The notes under the pieces are model-generated. The model made no database searches, was not told the DNA's origin, and was given only the letters and a program-made list of their open reading frames with translations. Of a stretch of DNA of 64,000 nucleotides, positions 15,067 to 26,486 are shown in pieces. The DNA comes from Bullera alba. Lineage: Eukaryota > Basidiomycota > Tremellomycetes > Tremellales > Bulleraceae. How positions within the stretch are numbered: position 1 is the stretch's first letter; the number at the start of each line of letters is the position of its first letter. The stretch spans positions 1,674,001 through 1,738,000 of the forward strand of contig BCIX01000002.1 in NCBI GenBank assembly GCA_001600095.1, written 5' to 3'. A program made the translations under genes and the position numbers.

Positions 15067-16661
15067 ATGGCCTCCTCCTCTACGCGGCCCCCGTCCGTAC
15101 GGGGCTTGTACGGTATGTAGTCGAGGGGTCATTGATGCGACTGAGCTGACATGGAGACACGTCATAGCTCCGCCTGCGGAAGAATGGGTATTCTTGCCGC
15201 CTACAGTGTCGCCCCCAACATCGACGGCTCCCCCGACACCTTCACACCTGCCGACTCCTTTCACTGTGTCTGGCGACTTCGACACTGAATCAGCAACAGG
15301 ACTATATGCACCTCTTCAGATTTTTGTGGCGGAGTATTTCAGTATGGCGCTCGGTATGCCCTTCGAGGTCGGGAAGACGCTTCTTCAAGTGGAATACAGG
15401 CCAAGGAAGCGGTATACACCTGTGCCCAGTCTTGACGAGAAGGCTGTTGCAGAGCATTGGCCGGCTGAGGACGAGGTGAGCCGCGATGGTCGTGTCTGCG
15501 TAGTGATAATGTCTGACTTCGATTCCAGCCGAGTAGCGTCGAAGATGCAGACATTTACTTCACAGATCGATTGTCGGCACCTACGACATCATTCATTCCG
15601 CCACCCGAACCCACACATTCAATGGCCGAGTCGGGCTATCTACCAGACCGTGAGCAGACTGCCGCTATGGCCTAACGTAGACTGATCCATCTCTTCCAGT
15701 CGATGAAAGCTGGCTATTGACCGACGATCCCGATGTCTCTCGCGGCAATGGCGTTTGGGGCATGATCCGTCGTCTGCGTCTGACCCCGTCGGAAGGGTTG
15801 CCTTCATTATGGAAATCGCAACTCGTCACCACACTACATTCCATGCTGTTCAATATTCTCAACCCCCAGATCCACTCAGCGGTTTTGGGCTTGTCGCCAA
15901 TGGTACCCCCCGTCAACCCCGATGTCCCGCTCACAGCGCTGGCTTCCCCTGGGCTTCCCCTGGCGATGGGCGTCACCGCGCACATGCTCACGCATATCCT
16001 CTTATCGCCATTGGAGATTATCAGGACGCGCCTGATCGTCATGCCGCTATCCCACTCTTCGACTCCGTCTTCCGTCGGGCTGTTTCGACAGCTGATCGAA
16101 GAGGAAGGCGGTTTCTCGAACCTGTACTTCCATTCGAATTTGCTTATCCCAGCCGTCCTCGAACACACCATCCGACCCCTACTCACCCTTTCGATCCCAC
16201 TGTTGCTGGAGAGACAACTCGGCATCACCCCGGAAATTTCACCAGTCACACATTCCGTCTGCGATCTCTCGCTCGGACTCGCATCGCTGTTGATCATTCT
16301 CCCGATAGAAACCATTAGGAAGCGACTTCAGCTGCAGCACCGCAAGGGAGGAAAGAAAGTCAGAAGTATCGTCAAGCTGCGCGAGAGGGATTATGTCGGC
16401 GTGGTAGAAGGGTTTTGGCGTATAGTGCACGAGGAGACCGGAGCAAGGCGAAAGAGGGTCATGACGGAGAGGGACGAGGGCGGTCTATTCTCTGGAATTC
16501 GGCAACTATATCGAGGAGTGAGTAACGCTCCCTATTGCAGAGACACTGACGCTCGATAGTTTGGTATGGCGGCCACGGCCCATCTCACAGTCTTTGGTCT
16601 GGGCTTGGTCAGTGCCAGTCTCGGCGGATCTGGAGTCGACAATGGCTGGAAGGAGATCTAG
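15067..16661 (+). CDS. UGO1: UGO1-like mitochondrial carrier-family fusion protein
   Basis: Ugo1/SLC25A46-type protein of the mitochondrial outer membrane, which links outer- and inner-membrane fusion machinery. Exon 1 encodes MASSSTRPPSVRGLY, followed by a Pro/Thr-rich linker. Degenerate carrier repeats come next: MPFEVGKTLLQVEY, LLSPLEIIRTRLIV and ILPIETIRKRLQLQ are carrier P-x-E-x-x-K/R-x-R motifs. A tail exon after an intron (ends GVDNGWKEI) contains a short hydrophobic helix. The degenerate signature argues against a classic metabolite carrier. Four or more introns are present. Head-to-head placement with GEM1 fits the assignment. Confidence 0.86.
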
Positions 16662-16719
16662 CCGCTGCTTGACTTTTCATGATCAAATGTATTCTCAATC
16701 CCACATTATCTGACATATG

Positions 16720-19700
16720 CTACTCCTCTGCACCCAGATCTTTCAGCCTTCCGTCTATGAGAGGACAGACGATGGCCAGATCCTCGCTCAGCGTTTTCAG
16801 TTCTTCCTTGCTTGCTTCATCAACGAAGAATGCGGCTGCGGTCGTATGCTCGGGTGCATCGGGCACCGGCAAGGTCTTAATGGTTGGGGTCGGGTCGGCG
16901 TCCGCTGGCTTGATGCTCGTGTGTTGCCGTCTCATGTCGTCGCCTCGCTAGGGAGCAAGCTTTGAGCTAGATGTAATTTGGAGTACTGGATTGACTCACC
17001 AGCTCGTCCACCTCTGACATGTGCTCAGTCTTGGCGATCCTCATTGCAGCACGGATGTTGGCCCAGTTATGATTAACGACGTGCCTTCTGGCTGGATGCG
17101 ATGGCGAGCCGTCGTGTGCAGCAGTGTTTGCGCCGTCTGCAGGAGAAGCGAAAAAGTCTTTCTTCTCCTGTGTCGGGGAAAGAGGCGAGGTAGGGAGTCG
17201 TAGGCCCAATTTTGACGATTTGGGCGATGTCCGGGGCGACACTGAGGGACTCGATTGGTGCTCCGCCCTGGCCTTGTCCAGCAATTTCGCGGTCAAGGTC
17301 GACAAGTGCTCTTTGTGCGCGTCGGCAAGTTGCTTGTGCCGGAAGATGAAAGAGGAGCCTAGTTTAGGATCAGCCTGGACGTCACGGAAAGCATCTGAGT
17401 AGGACGTACCCAACAAGAAAGAGCGGATGATGGAGGACATGATCAAGCCGTTCTCATCGTCCACAATGAACTTTCGGTTTTTCAGAGCCGTAAAGCCATC
17501 ATAGCTGTCGACTGGTCAGTTGCTTTACACTTATGGCTAGACGAGCACTACTTACCCTTGTGCCATGTAGTCACGAGTAATCTAGTACGATCAGCAGGTT
17601 CCGCTGATTTCAGATACGGCTCACGCACCACTCTGTAAGTCTTGCTCGAGTCGTTTTTGACCTCTTCACCGATCTTCGACTTGCGCTGTTTCACTTCTAC
17701 TCGCGTTCCGTCTTCCTGCTCGACAAAGTCCACCATGTCATCCGGGCTCTCAATTCCGTCCTCCTCGTCTTTCGGAGGCTCAAGAAGGTGGATCGATTTG
17801 ACTCGCTTTCCAGAGGGAAGGCGATGATCCCAGATCACTTGCATACCGGCGATGATAGGGAAACGGCTAGACGAAAATCAGCAAAGAGGTTTTTGGGACC
17901 GGATACTCACCCTTCCTGTGCTGGCCATTTGGAAAGCGCACTCTCAAGGGTGTCCCAAATCCCTTTGCCATCTATCTGCCAGATGTATCAATAAAACTGG
18001 ACGAACGGAATAATGTAGGTGACTCACCTCGATGCAGACTGCCGGATCTTCGAATGGCAGTATTTCTGCGGCTTGCATGAGCATCTCACATTCCACGTCA
18101 GCTCAACAAGACTCACCGAGAATATCCCCCAACGTGATCTGTCCAGGACCATACTGAGAATCCCCTCTTAATGTCCCTCCACAAATGATCACCGCGTCCG
18201 CTTCTCCTCTGACATTCTTTGGATGCAACACTTTCCGTTGCTCGCCTGTCCTTTCGCTCTTTTCGCTCCTCACCTCTCTATCTTCTCTTGCCGCAATCAG
18301 ACTCTCCGCATACGCGTGCATCAAGACATCTGCCACCCAGTTGCCCAAGCCGACCTCCTGCGTCCTGACCAATTCTGACCTTGCATCGAACGGCGTAAGC
18401 GAGAAACAAACAGGTTTGGAGAGGGTAGAGGATACGCTGGATAACAGCGACTTGAGCAACTCGTCCATCTCTGGAGAGGAGGGCGAGGAAGGGAGAACGT
18501 AGTGATGTTTGCCGGTAAGTTGCTGAATCGTGCGCTTTCGAATGGACTTGGAAGGCTGAGAAAGACCAAGGACCGCCGAAGACAGATCCCTGAAATCAGT
18601 GCCCGACTTGATAAGGTGAACGCCTTTGTCGTTCTCTGCTCCGGGCTTGCTGCGATCTCCGGAGAAGCCGTCCCATTCGGAGGCTCCAGAACCGATCTGG
18701 TAACAGGATCAGTTGGCGTGCGGGGCTCTGATACTCACATAGTATATATGGTCATGTCCTCCTATCAGCAAGTCGACGCCGTGTTCCGCTGCAATGTCGC
18801 GGTCTGCTTTTGCAGGATTGACAGCCCCCAGCTCGTTTGCTAGCGCAATGTCCTGATGTCGTTAGTCGAGCCGCATTTGACCGGGGAGATGCCACTCACA
18901 TTCGGGACTCTGCAGTGGGTGAGAGCAATGACAATGTCGACTCCGTGTGGCCCGTTAGGATCTCTCAGCTCTTTGGAAAGCTGAAGCGCAGTTTCCTTCA
19001 TTGGTTGATATTCGAAAGTCTCCGGCCATGAGGGTATCGTTGCTATCCAATCTCTGGGGACTGTAAGTCTAAAGTAAAGATCCGTGGAGCACTCACTTCT
19101 CCACCAGGCCGACCACTCCAATCTTGACTCCACAGCGTTCAGTCACCCAGAACCGCCGCAGCGGATGTGGAACTTTGCCCGTATTCTTGTCGATGATATT
19201 CGAGAGTAGCCAAGGAAAGTTTGTCGACTGGATCAGTTTCGTCAAATGAGGAAAGCCTGCAGAAGATCTCGTCAGCCCCGCAAGAGTAAGACCCAGCTGA
19301 AGGGGGACATACCGAAATCAAAGTCGTGGTTGCCTAAGAGCAGGAGAGTCAGAGAGAGCGCTACCATGAGCGCCGCTACTTACCGACACAAGCGCAGTCC
19401 ACCTTGAGCGCATTCATCACAGGTACCTGGAGACGTTAGCGCCAGTACACATATGGCCTCGCTTTCCACTCACCATGTGCGATCCTCGCGTTACGCTAGA
19501 CTCTACACTCGGGTTGAACACGTCTCCAGCGAACAAGACCAGACCATCCTTATCCGACTCCTGGATGACTTGCTCATCTTGATCACTGTTTTTGTCCTCC
19601 GACTTTCCGCTCTGGCTGCTTGACGATTGAGGTTGCACCGCTCGATGCGCCCATTTGGCCCGTTCAGAATGTAACAGGCATCCAAATTGCGAAACACCGA

Positions 19701-19851
19701 TCTTTTCTTCTTGAGCTCTGCCTTCCTTCCCTTCACCCTTCTTCACAGTTTCTGAATGACCTGGACGTCTGGGTGCACCTGGTTGGGGAACGTATTTCTG
19801 CGAGACTCGGTAGACATCGTTGAAACAGAGGATGGGCACGTTGACTGACAT
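16720..19851 (-). CDS. 5'-nucleotidase/UshA-type metallophosphoesterase
   Basis: Two-domain calcineurin-like phosphoesterase expected to hydrolyse nucleotides or related phosphoesters. The N-terminal domain shows ILCFNDVYRV, GDVFNPS, GNHDFDFG, ALTHCRVPN and GGHDH, the metal-binding series of the family. The position usually filled by His in NDxH is Tyr (NDVY). The C-terminal nucleotidase domain shows RTQEVGLGNWVADVL and ICGGTLRGD. A fungal-type tail follows, with Ser/Pro-rich sequence and a last exon ending LKDLGAEE; for that exon I prefer the acceptor giving RGDDMRRQH. No signal peptide is evident, so a cytosolic enzyme is likely. The ATG at 19851 (MSVNVPILC) is chosen because the upstream extension lacks an ATG. 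Exact substrate is unknown. Confidence 0.88.
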
Positions 19852-20388
19852 GCTGCGGCGTATAAGGGTCGCCTGTCGCAACAGCTTCCGTTATACCTCA
19901 ATGTGTAGAGTGCTGGAGCGAGGTGAAACCTGGGATCCGTATCGGGATGAAAGCTTGACCTTGGGCTCGGGGTAGCGAGTCTTTCTAGTGACGAATCCAG
20001 GCCGTGATATAGGTCACCGATCACCGAGTCACCGACGTCTTCGCCAATAGCGGAACATGGAGACCCCGCGTTTCAGATCCCTTTCCCGCTGGGTGATGAG
20101 TCAGGATGAGTCCTGCGTCCTGCACTCTGAATCCTGGTCGGAGCTGGCGCCTCGCTGCTATGTAGAGCTTTTGCTTCATACCTTGATGCATGTGACCGAA
20201 ATACTGCTGTACTAATCTTACACCTACTGTACTACACTAGAAATTACCCACACGTCAGAACAGAGGATAGCGCCAGTCTGTTCGCCCTCGAGAAGGCTCC
20301 CAGGCGAGATTATTCCGTGGAACGAAACCAGAAACCCTATTCTACTTGAAATCAGATAACCCTTCTCCCTCGACACTGGATTGCCATC
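19852..20388. other. intergenic, nucleotidase promoter and transporter 3' flank
   Basis: No coding exon is recognised here. The stretch holds the promoter of the nucleotidase gene and the 3' flank of the sugar transporter. Confidence 0.6.
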
Positions 20389-22547
20389 TTATTGTGCCTT
20401 CTCGACGTGGTCAAAAACCGGCTTGTCCTCTTCAACCTGATGTCTGAGCGCGACGTCAAAGGCGTCGACGTCGGTGGTAGCGAACTTTCTGGCGGGAATC
20501 TTGCGCTCGAAGAGCAAGTCGATCTCGGCGAACGATCGACCAGAAGGCTCAGGTAGTCGGAAGTAGCAGTACACCAGAGACAGGAGGCATGAACCACCCC
20601 AGAAGAATCTGAATGACAAGGTCAGCATGGGTCGAGACACCGTAGTTGATTGAGCACTCACCCGGCAAAGTTTCCCCAGTCCCAGGCAGTGGGGTTGAGC
20701 ATGTACGGCGTGAGAACGTTGCTGATGATGGCGAGGACATTGTAAAAGTTTCGGCCGAGGACAACCTGTACAGGGGTCAGGACGAGCCTTTCTACGGCGC
20801 AGACTACCACTCACAGTCTTGATTTGCAGACGTCGGGTGGAGAACTCGGCGACCAGACTGTAGGCAACGGTACTGTCAAACGTTGTCAGTAGTGTTCCGC
20901 TACCTCCACTGTCAAACTTACCCGACAGAGCATTGGTAGAAGAGCGCCCAGACCAGCATGAGAACACCAGTGGCCATACTTCCAGCAGCTCGGTTCGAGT
21001 CAGGCACGAGACCGAGGAATCCCATGACGAAGAGTGCCACGCAGAGACCGCAGAGACCAAAGAGGAAGAGCTTTCTTCGACCGAGACCGAGGGCCATCAA
21101 ACTCCAAGCGCCGAAGACACCGACACAGTTGATACCATATTGGCCAAGCTGTGGCTGGGTCAGCATTGTCAACGGGGGTCCACCGTATCACTCACAGCAA
21201 AGTTGTACGAGTTGGAAGAGTCGAGACCGGCCTGGACCAAGAAGTAGGTGGAGTAGTTACTAAAAGCGTTTCCGGAGAGGATCTGAACACCCCAAACCAT
21301 GCAAACTGAATGATCGGTCAGAACGTACTCAAGACAAGCGACATATCACTCACCAATCTCAGTTCTTCGCCTGTCAGTTCCCCTGAAGCAGTCAAAGTAA
21401 GAAGCACCGCTGGTGATATCCCTCTCCATCTCAGTGGTGTGCCTGATCATAGCAATAGTCTCATCGGCGTCAAAGTTGGTCTCTCGGTTTTGCGAGGTGA
21501 GTCGGAGCAGAGACCTTTTGGCATCGTCGATTCTGCCCTTTCGTACCAACCACCAGGGAGACTCGGGAGCGAACCAGACACCGATGAAGAGGGGGACGGG
21601 CCACATCCATTGCAGGGCGTATGGTAGTCTGTATGACCTATCGTAGTCGTCAGTCCGGGTCCCTAGGTCATGTGTTCTGACTCACCATTGATCATCTCGG
21701 TCGAGCATTGCCTTGATGACACCAACTCCGACGAGTTGGCCAGCGCCCCAACAAAAGTTGACGTAACACGTGAGGTAGCCTCGGAGAGCGACAGGGCAGA
21801 CTTCAGCAGCGTAGGAAATGCACCTGAACAAGTCAGCAATTGCCACCGATTACAACTCAGCAGAACTCACAGAGTCTGGAAGACACCCCAGGGGATACCG
21901 GCGAGGATCTCGGCGACCAAGAGGACCTGAATGTTGGGAGCGGTGAAGAAGATGGCGATGACTCCGGTCAAAAAGGCAAGCGAAGCCATGACGGTGTATC
22001 GATAACCAATCTTCTCAGAGATCCAACCGTTGATGAATAGACCGATGATTTCACCACACTGGACACCGTTGGACAGACCAGCTTGCCATCTGGCGGGGAC
22101 TTCGTATGTTCCAGCAGCGGTAAGCTCTCCGTATTTACGGTTGAACGCGTCGTTGGCGTCTGAGTTGGTAAGTACAGGTCTGTGGAGCTTTGCGCATTTC
22201 ACGTACAGAAGTTTCCGACGAGAGACACCTGTAGACCAGGTCAGGATTGGTTCATCTGTGTGAAGATCCCTACTCACATCGTAACCCTCCATGATGATAC
22301 ACGACGAGATGAGGATTGACCAGGCAATGGCCTTCGGATACAATCGGACACCTTGCATCAAGGTCATCTTGTGCTCCTTGTCTGTGAGTGAATGTCAGCC
22401 CTGATCTCCGTCATCGACTGCCAGATACTCACCTGTAGCCACCTTGGCATCGGCGTACATCTGGTTGACAGCGGTACCCTTGAGCTCATCGCCCACAAGG
22501 TGCGAGTCTGTCGAGATGACCCGCGCAGGTTGAACATCGTTCGACAT
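20389..22547 (-). CDS. MFS sugar transporter, maltose/alpha-glucoside permease type
   Basis: Twelve-helix plasma-membrane sugar:proton symporter of the major facilitator superfamily. Diagnostic pieces in order: AWSILISSCIIMEGYDV (helix 1), ISEKIGYRYT (loop 2-3), EILAGIPWGVFQTL, ALRGYLTCYVNFCWGAGQ, PESPWWLVRKGR (end of the first half) and VAEFSTRRLQIKT. These match the Mal31/Agt1 alpha-glucoside group better than hexose or inositol carriers. The acidic C-tail ends FDHVEKAQ. Several introns interrupt it. The start is ATG 22547 (MSNDVQPARV); the frame stays open upstream but offers no ATG. It is divergent from myo-inositol oxygenase. The real substrate cannot be read from sequence. Confidence 0.9.
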
Positions 22548-23777
22548 GGCGAAAGTTTCTGCTTTGTCTCGGATCAAAGGTATGGTGAGGTCGTCCAGAG
22601 AGTCGTTGGAGGATCTTTGGGATGAGGGTATGACCTGGTATGGCTGACGCGTCTCGAGAGGTTTGAGTTGATAGCTCTCCACGGGGGAAGAATGGGGGAC
22701 CACCTTGGTGTCCTTATATGCTGACGCCTGTGACGACTTGGATTGGCGGATCGGTCAGTGAGATGGTCAGCTGGGCCACGAAGAGGCGCAATGACCACTC
22801 TCGAGATCTCCTACTCGGACCGGTAAGTCGGTCGATTTGTGGAAGATTGAAAGAGGTCAAGAAGATCAAGGAGAGTTGATTGGGGATTAACAGAAAAGCG
22901 GCAAAGACGTCGCCTTCCAACCGAACTCGCCAATGATCGATCTCGGAGGGGGAAAATTACCAAAAGAGGCTAATTCGAGTTGTCGTGCCTGGCGGAAGAG
23001 GATTAGCGGAATGATCCCGCGGCATTAGCAAGAGTGACTACCCCGCATCAACAAAGCGAAAGGAGCCCGTGCTTTGTGGCGGTTGACTCCGACACTCGAG
23101 AGCTATAACGCCGATAGTTGCGAGACCGAATGGTCGCCATCCAGCTTCTTATACACCTCGATGTCATGACATTCTGGCACTATCAACCACTCAAACCACG
23201 CACCGCGGCGTCCGTTCTGTATAGTCCTCCGAGGTCCGTAGTCCGTCGTGCGGGGTTCTGGGGTTAGGCGGCTTTGGTATCTGATCGGCAAAACAGCTTC
23301 CAGCATGCAACTGACCGAAGCTGTGGATAGGGAGCAGTCAGCGAGGCTTGAAAGGGCTCGGGCGACTTCGGTCGGGAGGTTTTTTGAGCGGTGACAAGCG
23401 AGAATGTCGGTCGGAAAGAATCTCGGCTTAATTCACCGGTGGCTTCTTGCAGCTCTTCTTGCAGCTTGCTCGCTGCTTCTCGCCTCTGCGTGCTCTGCAT
23501 TCTCTCGAAGCTGAGTGGACCGAACTGCCGGCCCGTGCTGGCAGTCGCTGGCGCATGACGATTGCATCGGTCGGTATATCGTTCGCCGAACACGATGTCT
23601 GTGCATGTTTTCCATGGCTTCTCTCTCCGAGGTCCGCTCCCGCCGGTCCTCCGACCATATAAGAATGGGGTGTGAAAAGATGCAGCGAGGTCAAAGACGA
23701 CTTCTGCAAGTTCCATCACCGCAGCCACTTCAACAACCCAACATCTCTCAACAAGACCAGCTCAAACTTCCTTCACA
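22548..23777. promoter_or_regulatory. shared 1.2-kb promoter of sugar transporter and MIOX
   Basis: Long divergent upstream region without a credible gene. TATA-like sites point both ways: TATAAG on + at 23658-23663, 115 nt before the MIOX ATG, and ATATAAG on - at 22713-22719, about 170 nt before the transporter ATG. A 154-codon minus frame (23264-23728) looks like chance. Confidence 0.55.
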
Positions 23778-24856
23778 ATGGTTCACGCTCCCGAAGTCAC
23801 CGATTACATCAAGAGGGAAGCTCAGAAGCTCGATGCCGTCTCGGACGAGATCGACGAAGTCAACGTGTACAAGCTCAAGCAGAAGCAGGCCGCCAACTTT
23901 GACGAGGAGAGCAAGTTTGACGCCGCCAAGGACAAAGACGGCTTCAGACAGTATGAGGAGGCCTGCGACCGAGTCAAGGGGTTCTACGCTGTGAGTCATG
24001 ACTACCGTCTGCCACTTCATCCCATGCTGACCTCGATACAGGAGCAACACCGAAAGCAGACCCTAGAGTACAACATCAAGATCCGAGAGCACCACAAGCA
24101 AAAGGTCAACGCCCGAATGTCCGTTTGGGAAGCCATGGAGATGCTCAACACCCTTGTCGACGAGTCCGACCCCGACACTTCTGTTGGTCAGATCGAACAT
24201 CTGCTTCAAACCGCCGAGGCCATCCGACGAGACGGCAAGCCAGAATGGATGCAGGTTACTGGTCTCATCCACGACCTTGGTAAATTGCTCTGCTTCTTCG
24301 GTGCCGACGGCCAATGGGACGTTGTTGGAGACACCTTTGTGGTCGGTTGCAAATTCTCCGATAAGATCATCTACCCCGAAACCTTCAAGGAGAACCCCGA
24401 CTACTACAACGAGAAGCTCAACACTGAGAACGGTATCTACGAGCCGGGATGCGGTCTCGACAACGTCATGTTGAGTTTCGGTCACGACGAGTATTTGTAC
24501 CACATCTGCAAGAAGCAGTCGAAACGTGAGTCGGTCGATCGAGCCTTCACATATCATTACTGACAGACAACTAGTACCACGAGAAGCTCTCGCCATGATC
24601 AGATACCACTCTTTCTACCCTTGGCACCGAGAGGGTGCCTACAGGCACTTCATGAATGAGGACGACGAAGCCGATCTCAAGGCCGTCCTAGCTTTCAACC
24701 GTGAGTTTCGCCTACGGTGTCTGTCGAGTTAAGCTCATTCGTTGCTCAGCCTACGATCTGTACTCCAAATCCGATGCGCCTCCTTCAGTGTCCGAGCTCA
24801 AGCCATACTACCAGAACCTCATCAGCCAGTACTTCCCCGAAGAGGTTGTGTGGTAG
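23778..24856 (+). CDS. MIOX: myo-Inositol oxygenase
   Basis: Di-iron enzyme cleaving myo-inositol to D-glucuronate, the first step of inositol catabolism, in the cytosol. Four exons give about 310 aa, close to the usual family length. All iron-ligand motifs are visible: IEHLLQTAE, LIHDLGK (His-Asp), SFGHDEYLYH, YHSFYPWH and PYDLYSKSD. The C-terminus is QYFPEEVVW, typical for MIOX. The ATG at 23778 follows a CACA leader and begins MVHAPEVTDY. Introns lie before EQHRKQ, before PREAL and inside NPYDLYS. Inositol use is prominent in Tremellales yeasts. Co-regulation with the divergent transporter is possible but inferred. Confidence 0.96.
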
Positions 24857-26486
24857 TCGCGGTCGTATCGTAAATCAAAGCATAGAGTGTAGAGTGTGAA
24901 GAGCACTTAGAGTCGCTGCAGTCCTTGTTGTACATACATATCCATCTTGTAATCAGTACTCTACAATGTAATCGTGCCAACTATCACACGCTCGTGCTCT
25001 TCCCCTTCCCACGAGACGGGTAATGAGACCACGAGACGGGTAATGAGAGGGTTGCCCAGGTGCCGAGAACAAGTACATGAGTGTCGGTCATCCGAACCCA
25101 TGCGACCTGAATAGTGAGATGTCGAGCCAAGTGAGTGAGCGGGACCTTCGCTGGAAAGTCGAAGTTTAGGTTCCAGCAGTCAACAGTCTGAAGCGACGTT
25201 GCACTGGCTGTCACTGGCACACACATTCAATTCGAGGCTCGAGCAAGGGCCCGGATATCTCGGCGGCCGGTCGGTACGTATGTATCACTGCTGCTGCGCT
25301 GCAGTCTGCAGAAGTGCTCTCTCAGAGTAGCTGGTAGCAGTCAACTACGCTCGCCACCGGGCTGATGTTACTGATCGGACTTCCCCGTCGACGAATGCTT
25401 CGACTCTGGCAACTCGATGACCTTACGCTACACGCGCGATAAAGCTTAAAGGACCAATTAGCCCACTCGACGAGAAACGCACGGGTCGTAATAGCCTCAT
25501 ACTTGACCACTTGACCACTTGACCTCATACTGCCACTTGCTCCATTGCTCGAAAACTTACTAATATAACGAATGTTCGAAGTTGTACGGTACGCTGCAAG
25601 CTGCATGTGGTGCAGTATGGTCCCTCGTGCGACAGGAACCTTGGCATGTCTGACAAAGTCGACTCGCTCTTACTCGCTGCTGTCACTGGAATCGCTTGAT
25701 ATCGCGCCTTTATCGTAACACAAGTCGTAACGCCAAGTCGACGATTAATCGCTAATAAGTGCAAACCCCGCTCCGACTTTTCGGGAAAGTCAGTGAGTGA
25801 CCGGCGACCTTTGGCTACCTTTGGCGACCTCCAGTGACTCACGTACTCACCCCCGCGCCCCTCCGCGCCCCCGTCAGTCTGACTGAGTTTGACATAACAA
25901 GATAGCAACATCAATCGCGCCAAGCACGCACCACCCTGCACCACCTGGTATCACGATAGTGATCATGCTTCCATGATGCCACCATGCGTCTACATGCGAG
26001 GTTTATTCGCACTTGGCACCTCACACTAGGATTTAGGCTGCTTTCTCCCGCGCGATGGAGTGCAACTGTCTGCAACTGTGCAAGAGATACGAGATACTCA
26101 GAGATAGTGCAAGCGACAAATTTAGCACTAGCACGCTCAGTCTGCCACTCGACAGCGGGCAGTTCGCTACTCCGGTACCGAGGTCCGGAAGGTCCGCCCT
26201 GGTCTGCCTGTTTCTGGGAAGCTCTGGAAACCAACACCTATCGACCTCTATCGACCTTGCGACCGAGGCCGCATCCACCACCCGCAATCTCGCAAGATGC
26301 CGACCTCGATGAGTGGTAGCATGTGGAGACATGCAGGTCATGCGATAAGACTAGAGCTTGGCGACATGGCAGGATATCCGTTGGAGCTGACCCTCCACAT
26401 GAACATTGCCTTAAAGTCATGTCGTGTGAGTAGCAGGGTCCCCAAATCGAGACTCGTGTGCAAGTCTGTTTCATCGACACCGCATC
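24857..26486. other. 1.6-kb intergenic region with many micro-duplications
   Basis: No gene recognised. It contains an exact 20-bp tandem repeat (25009-25048), a threefold CTTGACCA-like repeat around 25501-25530 and other short direct repeats to about 26300. It is presumably the PTR2 promoter. Confidence 0.5.
25009..25048. repeat. 20-bp tandem duplication
   Basis: Two identical adjacent copies of CCACGAGACGGGTAATGAGA (25009-25028 and 25029-25048) lie downstream of the MIOX gene. Likely replication slippage. Confidence 0.95.

Noticed and set aside
23264..23728. Minus-strand 154-codon frame before MIOX
   Set aside because: Its first codon is not ATG, it lies over the MIOX core promoter, and I see no recognisable motif.
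24063..24596. Minus-strand 177-codon frame antisense to MIOX
   Set aside because: Shadow of the strongly biased codon use of MIOX, whose catalytic motifs are on the other strand.
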